Assembly: GCA_022539475.1 (NCBI GenBank)
Contig: VCMS01000102.1
Coordinates: 101,016 to 165,015 of the forward strand
DNA: 64,000 nt
Source: Gracilaria domingensis
Lineage: Eukaryota; Rhodophyta; Florideophyceae; Gracilariales; Gracilariaceae
Direction: 5' to 3'
Position 1 is the first letter of the stretch; each line of letters starts with the position of its first letter. The notes under the pieces are model-generated. The model was given only the letters and a program-made list of their open reading frames with translations. It did not search any database and had not been told where the DNA came from. Below, one piece after another: positions 53,376-63,164 of this stretch. Made by a program: the position numbers and the translations under genes.

Positions 53376-53383
53376 CTTTTATA
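53376..53383 (-). promoter_or_regulatory. TATA box of the F-P-P-K-R gene
   Basis: TATAAAAG on the minus strand about 100 bp upstream of the ATG at 53278. Confidence 0.6.
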
Positions 53384-53399
53384 CCGAAGATGGAAAGAA

Positions 53400-55233
53400 A
53401 ATTCAACCTTTCGATGCTGCGTGAAACTGAACCGGGAATGTATGGGTAGTAAGGTAGAAGGTTTTATTCCTAGATTTGTACTGCATTCTGTAGCTCAAGA
53501 TTTCTGAGACTTTCATGGCTGAATTTGTAGGAGATATCGCGACAATGTCTCATACGATATGGCAAGAAGTCCGACCCTCGCATGTTTTGGTGAGTCAGAA
53601 CGTTTCGAGCTGTTGTATCGTGTATTTACTTGCCGATCGTGCGGTTTGAAATGGATTGCAAACGGCTGACCCCTGACTGGGGACCGAAAGGGAGACCACG
53701 TCTGAAGGCGAGCAATCATCTCAGGAAAGGGATTATGGTCCCTATCAAGTGTCAAACGGCGTTCGAACAAATTTCCAGAGTCAGGAAGCTTACAACTCAA
53801 ACGTAGTAATTATTTTGTTTGTTCACCCTCTCGACCAGCACAACAAAGTAGTTACGTGTACGTTTGGGAAAGCTTTGTCTCGAAAGAAATGCGGTTGTGT
53901 ATATGTCTTAGATTGAGAAGACGTCCCGGCGATACCCTACCCAACGGTTGGTTGACAAGGTCGCTTGAACATATGTGAATAGCTACTGACATTTGTGCGC
54001 ACCTAATAGAACTTGAAGCGAATGGTTGGGCCAAACAAATGAGGATGGTTCCTTCTATGATCCGACGAGTTGGCGTTCGTAGAAAATATAACCCGTTAGG
54101 TTTTCGTAACGGGACTGCGGCTAGTAAGGCAGAGCGTTGTGAATTTGGGGATTTGAAATGTAAAGCACCTGCAGGGTACAAGACGTACCCGATGGGTATG
54201 ATCGACGTGGACTTGGAAGTACATGGCGTGGTTTGAGCTCTCTGCGGCGCGTCGGACTACGTCTGTTTTGGTGTTAAATATACGGTTGAAAGGGAAGATA
54301 TCTATCAGATAGATTGAGATCGAAGGCCGCAAAGAGCAAGCTGGGGAAAGAAGGTTTTGCCCTTCGGGACGAAGCCCGTCGCTTGCTTCCAAGGGAGGGA
54401 GGTAAGGATACAACCAAAGCTCTGATAAACTTTAGGCCTGATGTTCCATGGAACGCTGGCCAGCGTTACTGTGCAATTCTGGCACTTGCACCGCTAGTGC
54501 TGTGCATTGCTGGACTGCGCCCACCGGCTACTGAACCCGCGTATCTCGCGCTGCGCTGCTACGCTTCTATCTAATAAAGATTCCAACCAGTCCTTCGACG
54601 CGAGTCGTCGTGGAGGCAACCGCTTGGGAGGGACTTTTGTGCCCGCTGCTTCGCTTTCGCCGCACGCGCGTTCGGTATCCGCGACCGCTCGACTTTACTG
54701 CGCACGTTGCTACCGCGCTCGCTTCGGGCCGCCCGTAGCGCCTAGCTCAGTTTCTTCGCCCCCGTCATACACAATCGCATAGAAGTTCAGCCTTATGTTA
54801 TTGCAGACCTGAATAGTAGTTAGTTCTCTGAATACACTACGTGACAACAAATCTATAGTTTAGACACTAATCTGCGGTCGAAACTACGCAAACTGCACAT
54901 GCCTATCATGTCTTCCAACATACTAACGGTTTGAAAGAAAACAATTTGAAATGGGAGCCGAACCCACTTTTATTCCTATAGGACGCTGCTTAGCTGTGGA
55001 GGTTTGGAGTCTATGAAGTAGTGTTTTGCGACTTTTTAGTCTCTGTATTCAGCCGCGTTCTCCCTATGCAGCTCCTCCACTTATTCTGTTCTCAATAAGT
55101 TACAAGTACGAACTCTTTGTAACGCACAAGGGTGTATTTACTGCCGAGAACAGAGTGCTTGAGATAGTAACCTTCCTCATACAGTATCTCTGGCAAAGAA
55201 TCTTATCACAGTCGACACCGTCATGTAATGAGA
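53400..55233. other. Gene-free stretch, 1.8 kb
   Basis: No coding region or RNA I can support. A tRNA T-arm-like sequence near 54965 was considered and rejected. Confidence 0.4.
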
Positions 55234-56180
55234 TGTCAGTAGTACTGCACATTAGGTGGCACCCATTTACATAGATTAGCACCCGCTTAAGCATCTGCTT
55301 CTTTCACTATTAAAGCAGTGCTGAGGAGAACCAGACACACAGTCTTGTTCTCCAAACGCCTCACTACTCATTCGCTCTCACAGGTTAATGGGCCTACGGG
55401 CACGCTGCCCTCGCATCTACGATGCTTCTATTGTACTCTAGTCAATGAACAGAGTACACTTTTATTCCAAATCTTTCTTCTTCGCACATTTCATAACTGT
55501 AATCGCAATTTAAGCACATCTTTTCTTTATTTTCTTATGCTAAACTTTTTCAAAAGAAGCAGCACTACTTAAGATGGCAGTCGGTTCCTGACAAATTAAT
55601 ATAGAAATGATGCCGGAGGCTGAAGAAGATAGTAAGAGATTTGGTTTCTTTAATTGAATGGATAACTACCGCGACAAATTACGTCGACACCATTCAAGTT
55701 TTTCAACCGCCATTAATGTCGGTACTTATTGGAATCGCTTTCAATGCGAACCAAAGAAGATTGTGTTGAGCTACGCACTAAAAATTTACACCAGGCCATA
55801 AGGAACTGGGTGTGGTGAACAAAGCACAACAAATATATTTTTTATGGTGGAACAGAAATATCACTGTAACCACTATATTTATTTTGCTGAATTACTTCAA
55901 TGATTGTAATTCTTGGCCTATTTCTTAACACTGAACAGAAAAGTTCAAATCTGGGGCACACCTATTGTAGATTTCGACCGCCTACCGCTTCACAGTCCTA
56001 CGACTTTAAACCCGTACCGATCGAGGGGGGGTGTCAGTAGTACTGCACATTAGGTGGCACCCATTTACATAGATTAGCACCCGCTTAAGCATCTGCTTCT
56101 TTCACTATTAAAGCAGTGCTGAGGAGAACCAGACACACAGTCTTGTTCTCCAAACGCCTCACTACTCATTCGCTCTCACA
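55234..56180. mobile_element. Miniature LTR retrotransposon (TRIM), 947 bp
   Basis: Two LTRs of 149 bp (55234-55382, 56032-56180), identical as far as I can see, begin TGTCAGTAGTACTGCAC and end CGCTCTCACA. Target duplication TGAGA lies on both sides (55229-55233, 56181-56185). A polypurine tract GAGGGGGGG precedes the 3' LTR. The 649-bp interior has no coding capacity, so the element needs proteins from elsewhere. Identity of the LTRs means a recent insertion, about 120 bp upstream of the secreted gene at 56303. Confidence 0.93.
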
Positions 56181-56302
56181 TGAGACCTTGACAGAAATTG
56201 GTACTTAAAACTGAAGGACGCCTTCCGCTTTGAACAGCGACGTCCCATCTGAGAATCGTCGTGCCGGTCTCAGCCGTCGGAATTTCTGGTCTCGTGGCAA
56301 AT

Positions 56303-56527
56303 ATGACTCGTTCTCCGTTCACACTATTGATGCTTTTGATTTCTGTTGTTCTGTGTTCTGTCGAAGTTTTCTCCACAGCTATTCAACCCGCTGAACGGCA
56401 GAGAGGTGAAAGCTGTGGATCCTTATGCACAAGGTTTTCACAAGAAGGCCAACCTGCTGGTTTTATGGGAGTGATATGCAATCCTGGGCATAAATGTGTT
56501 CAGAAAGGTCGGTGCCAATATAATATG
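56303..56527 (+). pseudogene. Secreted cysteine-rich protein gene, cut by an LTR
   Basis: ATG 56303 opens a signal peptide (F-T-L-L-M-L-L-I-S-V-V-L-C-S-V-E-V-F-S) and a cysteine-rich mature part: E-S-C-G-S-L-C, V-I-C-N-P-G-H-K-C-V-Q-K-G-R-C-Q-Y-N. At codon 75 it runs into an LTR (TGTTGTGCAAAACCC at 56528). The frame continues a further 48 codons into the LTR, giving a chimeric tail. The missing 3' part was not found on the far side of the element, so the gene is truncated. Family unknown; it resembles the other small secreted cysteine proteins here only in general plan. Confidence 0.7.
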
Positions 56528-57343
56528 TGTTGTGCAAAACCCAGCGATGGGGAAAGACACGCAAAGGCGGTTCAGACCCTCTCTCAAGAGGCGAGCACAG
56601 CAGTAGAGCGCTCCCACAGGTACGACACGGCAATGCCGGGTGTAAGACCGGGGTCGACCCTTCCCAAGTAATGGAGGGAGCGAAGCGGCGAAGAAGAAGC
56701 GTCCAGCGGTAGAGAACACACGACACAAGTCGGCAGTAGCGTCACGTGCGTAGCACGCGGTACCCACGAGTGTGGCGATGACACGCGAGAGCGGTAATAG
56801 CCCACGCGAGTGTGTCGAGCCACGAACGGTATGCACCGGTACACCAAGTAGTGCTACCTGTATAACAGGGACAGAAATAAAGAAAACACACACAAAGTAA
56901 ACACGCGAAAGCGGTAGTGGTGTTAATGATGCCGCGAGGCGGATGATGAACCCTGCACAAGGTGTCGACTCTCCGGGAGGAGGATATCGGTCACCAAGGG
57001 TGAAACATCAGAGCCGAACACTCGGTTGTTTCGTTTACTTCCCCGACAATGGGTGCAGCTCAACCTACTAAGTAGTGTAGAGTGCCAACCCACTGTCAAG
57101 CGGTGTAGCGAAAATATCTAGAATAAACATCTAAAATACCCCAACTAATGGGTGCAAACTTCCCACACGTGTGTGACCCACCGGCTAAGCCGTGCGCCTC
57201 ATAACACTAATTCTAATATTAAGTATACCCAAGAATGGGCTGATCTCACCAGTTACTCATACTGTGTGCCACCACCTCCCGGCATCGCCGTGCATGTTAT
57301 GAATCGCATCAGCGAAGGAGTCCCGCAATCGCGTTGCACTACA
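56528..57343 (-). repeat. LTR of the second chromovirus-type element (816 bp)
   Basis: TGTTGTGCAAAACCC to GCGTTGCACTACA, the same ends as the other gypsy LTRs in inverted orientation. Rich in short palindromes such as CACACGTGTG, CGGCTAAGCCG and CCCAAGAATGGG. Confidence 0.85.
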
Positions 57344-57405
57344 TTTCCCCCTCCTTAGGGTGCGAGACGACCACGCGAGCGGTTTCGCTTTCCTCCTCTG
57401 GAGTG

Positions 57406-57413
57406 TATTTAAG
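57406..57413 (+). promoter_or_regulatory. TATA-like box of the antisense ORF
   Basis: TATTTAAG, about 10 bp before the ATG at 57423; same place as in the full-length element. Confidence 0.5.
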
Positions 57414-57422
57414 CACGTCGGC

Positions 57423-59468
57423 ATGACGGTCTCCAATCCAGCCTCCCCGGTCTCTTCTAACGGCGACTCCGGTCCATCCCTCTCCACGCGTACTGCGGTA
57501 GTGTCTCCTCCGATACCTCGGCGTTCGCTTCCTCCTCTCTCGCTTCCAGCGCTTCCTTCTCTTCCTCGCGCCGCTTCCGCGATGCCTAACCCCAATCAGG
57601 GCGACGATCAACCGCCTGTCGGGTCCCAAAACCAATACTTTGGTGGGTTTGCTGGTGTTTCACACCCTTCCTCCTCTGGAGTGCCTCCTTCACAGCCGGC
57701 CTCCGCTGGCGTTCCGCTCCCTCAACCGGTCAATCCGGGATTCCATACTGCCCCTCTTCCCCAAACGGGTGGTCAACTTCCGCCTCCGGCGACTGTACCG
57801 CAGTGGAACTGGATTGCTCCTGCCGTTCCGGTTCAACAGGTTGTCAACCCGCATGCGGGCGCCTGGGCGTCGTACGACGAACTCGACAACGTCGACCCGC
57901 GCACAAATCCAACACCGTTCTTACGGGCTCCCTGGTTCCATCCGCAAGGCGTGACTAACCGTTCCCTCGTCGAGGCGTATGCTGATGGCAGCGGCCACCT
58001 CCCAGGAGGCGTCCACGTCTGGATGACGGTGACGTTCGACTGGCATTACCGGATTACCGTGCCTACCAACGCCCTCGTCCACAATCGTGGTCAGTCGCAC
58101 AACTCCGCACGAGCGGCTATGGTCCGCGTAGCGCACATGCGAATGTATCGCACCTACTCTGAGCGCCCGATTCCGGCGAACTTCCGTTTCGACGTGGCCT
58201 TCTTCCGAACACTCGGCGAAATCCAATATGGAGAGAATCTTGCCCGGCTCGCCGGTGTGGTGGAGCGTTACCAGAACGTCCCCGTTCACCAGGATCTCCT
58301 GTGCTGGACCCGTCCGCTTCTGCGTGCAGAATTTCGATATCTCCCACGCGTACCGCGGTCCAACTACCTTCAAACAATGATCCGTCCCGAACGACGTGCC
58401 CGCTCCCGATGGGGTTACCTCATCCCGTATCAAAACACGGAGTCAAACCGGATTCGTCCGCGCCACATGCGTGGGAGATATGTTCCTCTCCCCTTTGTGT
58501 GGGCGTCCGTGGAGGTCTGCCGTGGCTGTTACGTGGAACTCCCCCCCTGTCTCACGTATGTGGGTAGTAGGCTCGTGACAAACCCGTTTACGGGATGGTG
58601 GAGCGTTGTCCTCACGGAGTGGGCGGCGCGAACAGCGGTGTATCTCCTCAACGAGGTATATGACCAGTATCGACTGTGGTTCATTCCCCCGCGCTTGCGG
58701 CAACTCATCCGAGCCTTGGATCTCACTATCCCGCTTGGCGGTAATGGAAACTTCTCGGAAGTCATGTGCCTCTTGCGAGTGATTGATGGAGTCGACTGGA
58801 ACCAGGTTCCTCGTTCGCAGAGCGCGCGCGACGAAGGCGATCTTGCCATTGACCGGTCTCCGGGTCGCAGGTCCCCACTGTCGGGTGATTACATCTACTA
58901 CGACCCCTGGACACGGGTGCCGATTACCAACGCCGAGGCGGAACTTCTTCGGAATGCCGAGCGAGTCATCCCTCCGGGGCACCCAACGGGTTTCATCATG
59001 ACTGATGAGTTCTTTCACCCTGTCGGGGATCAAAACATCATGGTTGATGACGCTCCCGATGACGGTGACGACTATGGCGATGACAACTTCGCAGCAGCTC
59101 CGGTGGAGGGGGCAGTACCTGCTTCAGCAGTGCCAGGTCCCCAAGCGGGTGTCGACGCGATCTTCTCGACTCCGGTGAATGTTCCCTCTGCGCCTCTAGC
59201 GGCTCCTGGGCCCGTAGTGGCTCCTGTTCCTACGCCTGTGGCGGTTCCGACTCCAGCGGAGAATGTTGCTTCGCCTGCGATGGCGGCGTCGGCTACGCCG
59301 AACGAAGCCGCGAACGCGGGACTTACCGACGAAGCACGGGCTGCCGTGATAGCTCAATTCCTCAGCGAGGCTGGTATCTCCGACTCGACATCTGGCGACG
59401 TCTCGCAGATGCGCGACGCGCTAATTGCGCAGCTTGCGAACGCTGGAGACCAGCAGGAATCCGAGTAA
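57423..59468 (+). CDS. Antisense ORF protein (aORF), 681 aa, intact
   Basis: From ATG 57423 to TAA 59468 without a break. The N-terminus (about 1-140) is Ser/Pro-rich and low complexity. The middle (about 150-480) is the part conserved with 34355-36237: A-P-W-F-H-P, P-A-N-F-R-F-D-V-A-F-F-R-T-L-G-E, L-L-R-A-E-F-R-Y, G-R-Y-V-P-L-P, Y-V-E-L-P-P-C, L-T-E-W-A-A-R-T-A-V-Y and I-P-P-G-H-P-T-G-F. An acidic D-D-A-P-D-D-G-D-D stretch and a long Ala/Pro/Val-rich tail follow, ending in a predicted helix. No enzyme motif or membrane segment is seen. It could be a structural, RNA-binding or silencing-related accessory protein; this is open. Its intact frame in a crippled element is notable. Confidence 0.85.
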   Translation: MTVSNPASPVSSNGDSGPSLSTRTAVVSPPIPRRSLPPLSLPALPSLPRAASAMPNPNQGDDQPPVGSQNQYFGGFAGVSHPSSSGVPPSQPASAGVPLPQPVNPGFHTAPLPQTGGQLPPPATVPQWNWIAPAVPVQQVVNPHAGAWASYDELDNVDPRTNPTPFLRAPWFHPQGVTNRSLVEAYADGSGHLPGGVHVWMTVTFDWHYRITVPTNALVHNRGQSHNSARAAMVRVAHMRMYRTYSERPIPANFRFDVAFFRTLGEIQYGENLARLAGVVERYQNVPVHQDLLCWTRPLLRAEFRYLPRVPRSNYLQTMIRPERRARSRWGYLIPYQNTESNRIRPRHMRGRYVPLPFVWASVEVCRGCYVELPPCLTYVGSRLVTNPFTGWWSVVLTEWAARTAVYLLNEVYDQYRLWFIPPRLRQLIRALDLTIPLGGNGNFSEVMCLLRVIDGVDWNQVPRSQSARDEGDLAIDRSPGRRSPLSGDYIYYDPWTRVPITNAEAELLRNAERVIPPGHPTGFIMTDEFFHPVGDQNIMVDDAPDDGDDYGDDNFAAAPVEGAVPASAVPGPQAGVDAIFSTPVNVPSAPLAAPGPVVAPVPTPVAVPTPAENVASPAMAASATPNEAANAGLTDEARAAVIAQFLSEAGISDSTSGDVSQMRDALIAQLANAGDQQESE

Positions 59469-59589
59469 CTCGTGCAGCTTCTCCTCTAGGGAGTCCTTCC
59501 TAGCTGATACCCAATAACTTGGCCGTTGTGTGCTCGACTAGCGAGCCACAACATAGTAACATTGACCAGTAAACTGTGAACTTCTCTTG

Positions 59590-59880
59590 ATCTCAAGACT
59601 TCTTCCCTTCTTCCAAGGTGTATACTTCTTAACTTCTCCCTTCCGGGGTGATCTTCCTCTTACGAGTGCTTCTTCCTCTTACGAGTGCTTCTTCCTCTTA
59701 CGAGTTCATCTTCCTCTTACGAGTGCTTCTTCTCTTCTGAGCTTCCTTTTCCTCTTCATAGAGTCTTCTTCCTCTTGCGAGTGCTTCTTCCTCTTCTGAG
59801 CTTCCTTTTCCTCTTCATAGAGTCTTCTTCCTCTTGCGAGTGCTTCTTAACTTCTCCTCTTCCTGAGGGCGTTACTATTC
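59590..59880. repeat. Short tandem repeat in the convergent spacer
   Basis: Units of about 19-21 bp built on CTTCTTCCTCTTACGAGTG, with variants CTCTTGCGAG, CTCTTCTGAG and CTCTTCATAGAG. All keep a CTC...GAG mini-palindrome while the loop varies. A longer unit of about 63 bp (59747-59845) is repeated twice. Confidence 0.8.
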
Positions 59881-60038
59881 GAACTTCAACTGTCCTCTCA
59901 ATAGAGTGTCTCCTCACCACGCGAGTAGCGGTACAGTACTCCTCTGGAGGTTGTCGCAGCGTTCCTCGATTGAGTGTTGTGGTTCGTAGAACCGTTCGTG
60001 CGCGGTACGCGATAAGCTTCCGTCTCCAGCGACGTGTG

Positions 60039-61502
60039 TTAACCGACCATCGCTTGATGTAGATTAGCCGGCAACGCCGTGTTAGTACGACGGTGGTACT
60101 GCACGATCTTCGATCGGGGTAGGTGCTCCACGGGTTCGTCCGAGTCCCGCGACGGCGGATAGCCATACCAGCGTACCTGGTACTGAACATACCCCTTCGG
60201 GTTCCAACTGTGCCCCACTATGTGGTCGACAACGAACTCTTTCGAGTAAACTCCCCGCTCGAGCTCTTCCTGCGAAGGGTCGTCAGCGTGTCGCGGCGGT
60301 GCCGTTACATAGTCACCAGCGGTGCTGTGAGTTTCTCCTGACGCCTTCGGCGGTAAGTGTGTCCTCCGCTGAGTGGTCGCTTCCGGAATCCGGGTCTTCT
60401 CAAGCAGCTTCGCCGCTTCGGCGGGTCCGCGAACGGCTAGTTCATGCGGCAGTTCCCGTCTTGACGGTGAAGGCGAACGCGGAGGCGGATTGTTCACCAC
60501 GGCACGTGCCGGTTCACGTGACGACACGCGACGTTTCGCGGTGGTGGCACTGCCACGAGTTGTGATTGGCCCATTGTGTGGCGCGCGCTGCGCACCCCAA
60601 GATTTGTGGTGCGCAAGCGCTCCTGCAGATGCAGTGTGCGTTTTCCCTAAATCAGGGCTGTAATCCGTATCTCCAGCGAGCGGTGCGCCGTCATGACTTA
60701 TCGAAACGTCATGACGTGCGACTTGCGACTTCCCCAAAGCTGGGTGCAACGGTACACTACCATTACCCGAACCGGGGTGCTTGATCTTCGCTTCAGCGAG
60801 CGTCTTCTCTTCTTCCTGCTCTGCAGTGTCAACGATACCGGGATCTGCCGTGACTACCCTACAGCGCGCCTGCGAAGGCGGTTTGCGGCGGTCGTCAGCG
60901 GCGGAGTGCGGCGACTGCGCGTCCGGAATACTCCGTGATACAGTATCCAGCTTCGCTGTAGCCTTGCTCTGCCGAGAAGTCGGGTGTTCTTGATCAACTT
61001 CCGGCCTTGCCGTGGAAACTTCGCGAACGAGAGCATGCTCCGCGTCCTGCGTCCGTGCGACGATGGGCGCGTGTTCCTGTGACAATTCCCCAGATGGGTG
61101 AGCAATACCAGTATCCTGGGACAACCTTGAGTCCGTTCGTTGCGTGCGGTGTCCTTCCTGAAGGTCGCGATCCTTCGTGGAAGGTTGTGTATCCTCCGCA
61201 GAGTTCTGCGCGACAGCGGCCGACTGCGGCGCGTCCTTCGCGACTTCAACACGCGACAGCGGGTGATCCTTCCCACTGACAGTGGTGTCCGTAGCAACTA
61301 CGTCTTCGACGGTGTCCTGAGGCGACTCTGCCTCTGCTTCATTACTTTCCCGTGAATCACGGTGCTGCGACGGTAGCGACACCGGTGACTCACTCTCCGC
61401 GACAACGCGTGAATTCCCCTCCCCCTCCTTAGGTGGAGCGTTACGGGGAGCAGTCATCACGTCAGTTGACGGTGTAACAGACGCTGTGAAACGCGATTTC
61501 AC
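60039..61502 (-). CDS. Chromodomain-containing C-terminal Pol fragment, 487 aa open
   Basis: Open from at least 61502 to the stop at 60039. The first codon used here is not an ATG, and the frame stays open to about 61577, so the true start is unknown. About 400 residues are hydrophilic and of low complexity (Glu, Ser, Thr, Ala), like the linker after integrase in chromoviruses. The last 70 residues hold a chromodomain: E-F-V-V-D-H-I-V-G-H, Y-Q-V-R-W-Y-G-Y, S-D-E-P-V-E-H-L-P. It is a clear counterpart of 33709-34020. Integrase core is missing, so the protein may be a relic or have a role of its own with the convergent ORF. Confidence 0.8.
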   Translation of the reverse strand: MKSRFTASVTPSTDVMTAPRNAPPKEGEGNSRVVAESESPVSLPSQHRDSRESNEAEAESPQDTVEDVVATDTTVSGKDHPLSRVEVAKDAPQSAAVAQNSAEDTQPSTKDRDLQEGHRTQRTDSRLSQDTGIAHPSGELSQEHAPIVARTQDAEHALVREVSTARPEVDQEHPTSRQSKATAKLDTVSRSIPDAQSPHSAADDRRKPPSQARCRVVTADPGIVDTAEQEEEKTLAEAKIKHPGSGNGSVPLHPALGKSQVARHDVSISHDGAPLAGDTDYSPDLGKTHTASAGALAHHKSWGAQRAPHNGPITTRGSATTAKRRVSSREPARAVVNNPPPRSPSPSRRELPHELAVRGPAEAAKLLEKTRIPEATTQRRTHLPPKASGETHSTAGDYVTAPPRHADDPSQEELERGVYSKEFVVDHIVGHSWNPKGYVQYQVRWYGYPPSRDSDEPVEHLPRSKIVQYHRRTNTALPANLHQAMVG

Positions 61503-61580
61503 CAGCGGTGTATGTTCCGATACCTCGCGTCTGTGTTCTGCAAAGTGGAATATAGTCTGTTCGCTTTGGAAACTAAGCTA

Positions 61581-61898
61581 GTTTTGGGGCTATTTGGGGC
61601 GCGCGAGGGGGTAGCAGAGGCTGGCACTCAAAAAATTAAGAAATTTTGGAATATTAAATTCCATTTCGCGCAGTTTAGTGCTTGGGTCCCCTAGTTTTTG
61701 TAGAGGTTCTACTTCGCCGCACCACCCCATTCACTCTTTTCCGCGACCCTCTCTCAAAACTGCACTCGTGCTAGTTTGCGTTTCCATTTTCTCCCATGTT
61801 GCAATGCCAATCGCAACTCATCCCACCTCAATCATCCCATCACTTCTTCCCAGTCCACACCACCCCCGCTATTTACCCATTTCTCGCCCATCACGCGT
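61581..61898. other. Boundary region between truncated element and coiled-coil ORF
   Basis: No gene. The right end of the truncated element should be at the left edge; no target duplication matching ATATG (left side) was found. Confidence 0.35.
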
Positions 61899-62890
61899 TC
61901 ATTTTGTAGAAGTCAGGTGCACAACTCTCCCCCTTCTCGTATACCCGCCTCGCCCCAAAACGGCTTCAAATCCCTTCCTTCTCTCCTCCTGTCCCCTCAG
62001 AATCCCCTTCGCAGTCCGCGCTACCTCCGCCGCACTCCTAAACCCAGTCACCACCGGAGCTCCCACTCCCTCCCGCGGCACCTCCTCCACCACCTTCTTC
62101 ATCTCCTTACGCCTCTTCTTCAGACGGCTCTTCCCATCCCCAACCCCACCACCCTTTGTCTTCGGTGTCACAGGAGACCCCTTCTGCACCGCCACCCTTC
62201 CCACACTTCCCTTCTCCGTCTTTCCCTCCACACCTCCTTTCACCCTCTCCTCTTCCACCAATCTTTGCCTCTTGCACAGCTCCTTCACCTCCTTCTCCAG
62301 CACGTCCAACCTCTCGTTCAGAACCCTATTCTCCTCCCGCAACTCTCCAACCTCCCTTCCCGCACACTCCACTATCCCATACACATGATTTCTCATCTCC
62401 ACTCCCAATACCGACAACGAATTCCGCAAGCTCGAAATCGCCTCAACCGAAACACCACTACCACCCCCACTCAGCACCACACCGCCCATTTCCGTTACAA
62501 TCTCCACAATTCCATCGTCCAGTTGCTCCTTCATCACCAACCCCAACATCCCCACCCTCGCCTTCATCTCCCCCACAAACCGCATCTCCCTGTCACCCTC
62601 TCCGCCCCACTCTCTATCTGGTCTCCAACCTCTAACTGACTCAGATGCACCGCACCCCTTCTCTCCATTGCGACTCCCTCCACCTCCAATTCTACCCCCT
62701 TCTCCACCTCATCACCATCCCCTCTCCTCGCCTCACACTTCTTTCCTTCCTCAGCCACTTCCTTCTTCTGCGACATCCGACCAGCCGCCGTAATCACGTC
62801 CTCTTCCCGCTTTGGTGACGGCGTCTGCGGTACCTCCTTCCCCTCCAACAGCACCCACAGCTCCTCATCCTTCACGTATCCGTTCGACAT
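61899..62890 (-). CDS. Hypothetical coiled-coil protein, one frame change
   Basis: ATG 62890 opens M-S-N-G-Y-V-K-D-E-E-L-W, an acidic Glu/Lys/Val-rich frame to about 62575. There a single frame change (or a tiny intron) leads into a second open stretch to 61899. The second part has a predicted coiled coil, L-R-E-E-N-R-V-L-N-E-R-L-D-V-L-E-K-E-V, then a basic K-S-R-L-K-K-R-R-K-E-M-K-K segment. The minus strand is strongly purine-rich throughout, which yields long Pro/Ser/His-rich shadow frames on the plus strand. A CTTAAATA box lies about 185 bp upstream on the minus strand (near 63080). No family recognised; possibly a mobile-element protein. Confidence 0.45.
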
Positions 62891-63164
62891 ATTCAGAAGA
62901 AGAAGTAGTAGTTGGATCGAAGTTTCCGCTGCGATACAGTGCAATCGAGCTAAACTGTGCTGTCCACCCCCACTGTCCAACCACACGGGCTATATCCAGC
63001 ACCATGATTGTCCCTGTTTCCCTCATCCCATTTCCCGCCAAAACATCCACTGTACACCTCCGCACCTTCCACTATTTAAGCGCCATCTCTCTGTCCCCTC
63101 TTCACATAGTCCCCACCCACCTCGCCTCGACCGGCGATATTTTTCTCTTCCACCATAACCCCAC

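Larger units (their letters stand above)
56528..61580 (-). mobile_element. Second chromovirus-type element, truncated (3' LTR, antisense ORF, chromodomain ORF)
   Basis: Minus orientation. The 3' LTR (56528-57343) is followed inward by the polypurine tract (complement of TTTCCCCCTCCTTA at 57344), the antisense ORF (57423-59468, plus strand), a spacer and the chromodomain end of pol (60039-61502, minus strand). The order equals that of the full-length element. Integrase, RT, protease, gag and the 5' LTR are absent; the pol frame ends upstream at a stop near 61577. The break point is not resolved, so 61580 is approximate. Confidence 0.8.

Noticed and set aside
54951-55040. tRNA-like T-arm on the minus strand (GTGGG-TTCGGCT-CCCAT)
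   Set aside because: The T-arm pairs, but no matching acceptor stem, D-arm or anticodon arm could be drawn upstream.
57921-59033. Minus-strand frames up to 196 codons
   Set aside because: Shadows of the antisense ORF; they have no counterpart in the other element, while the plus frame does.
61678-62639. Long plus-strand Pro/Ser/His-rich frames
   Set aside because: They lie opposite the purine-rich coiled-coil ORF and have the composition expected of its shadow.
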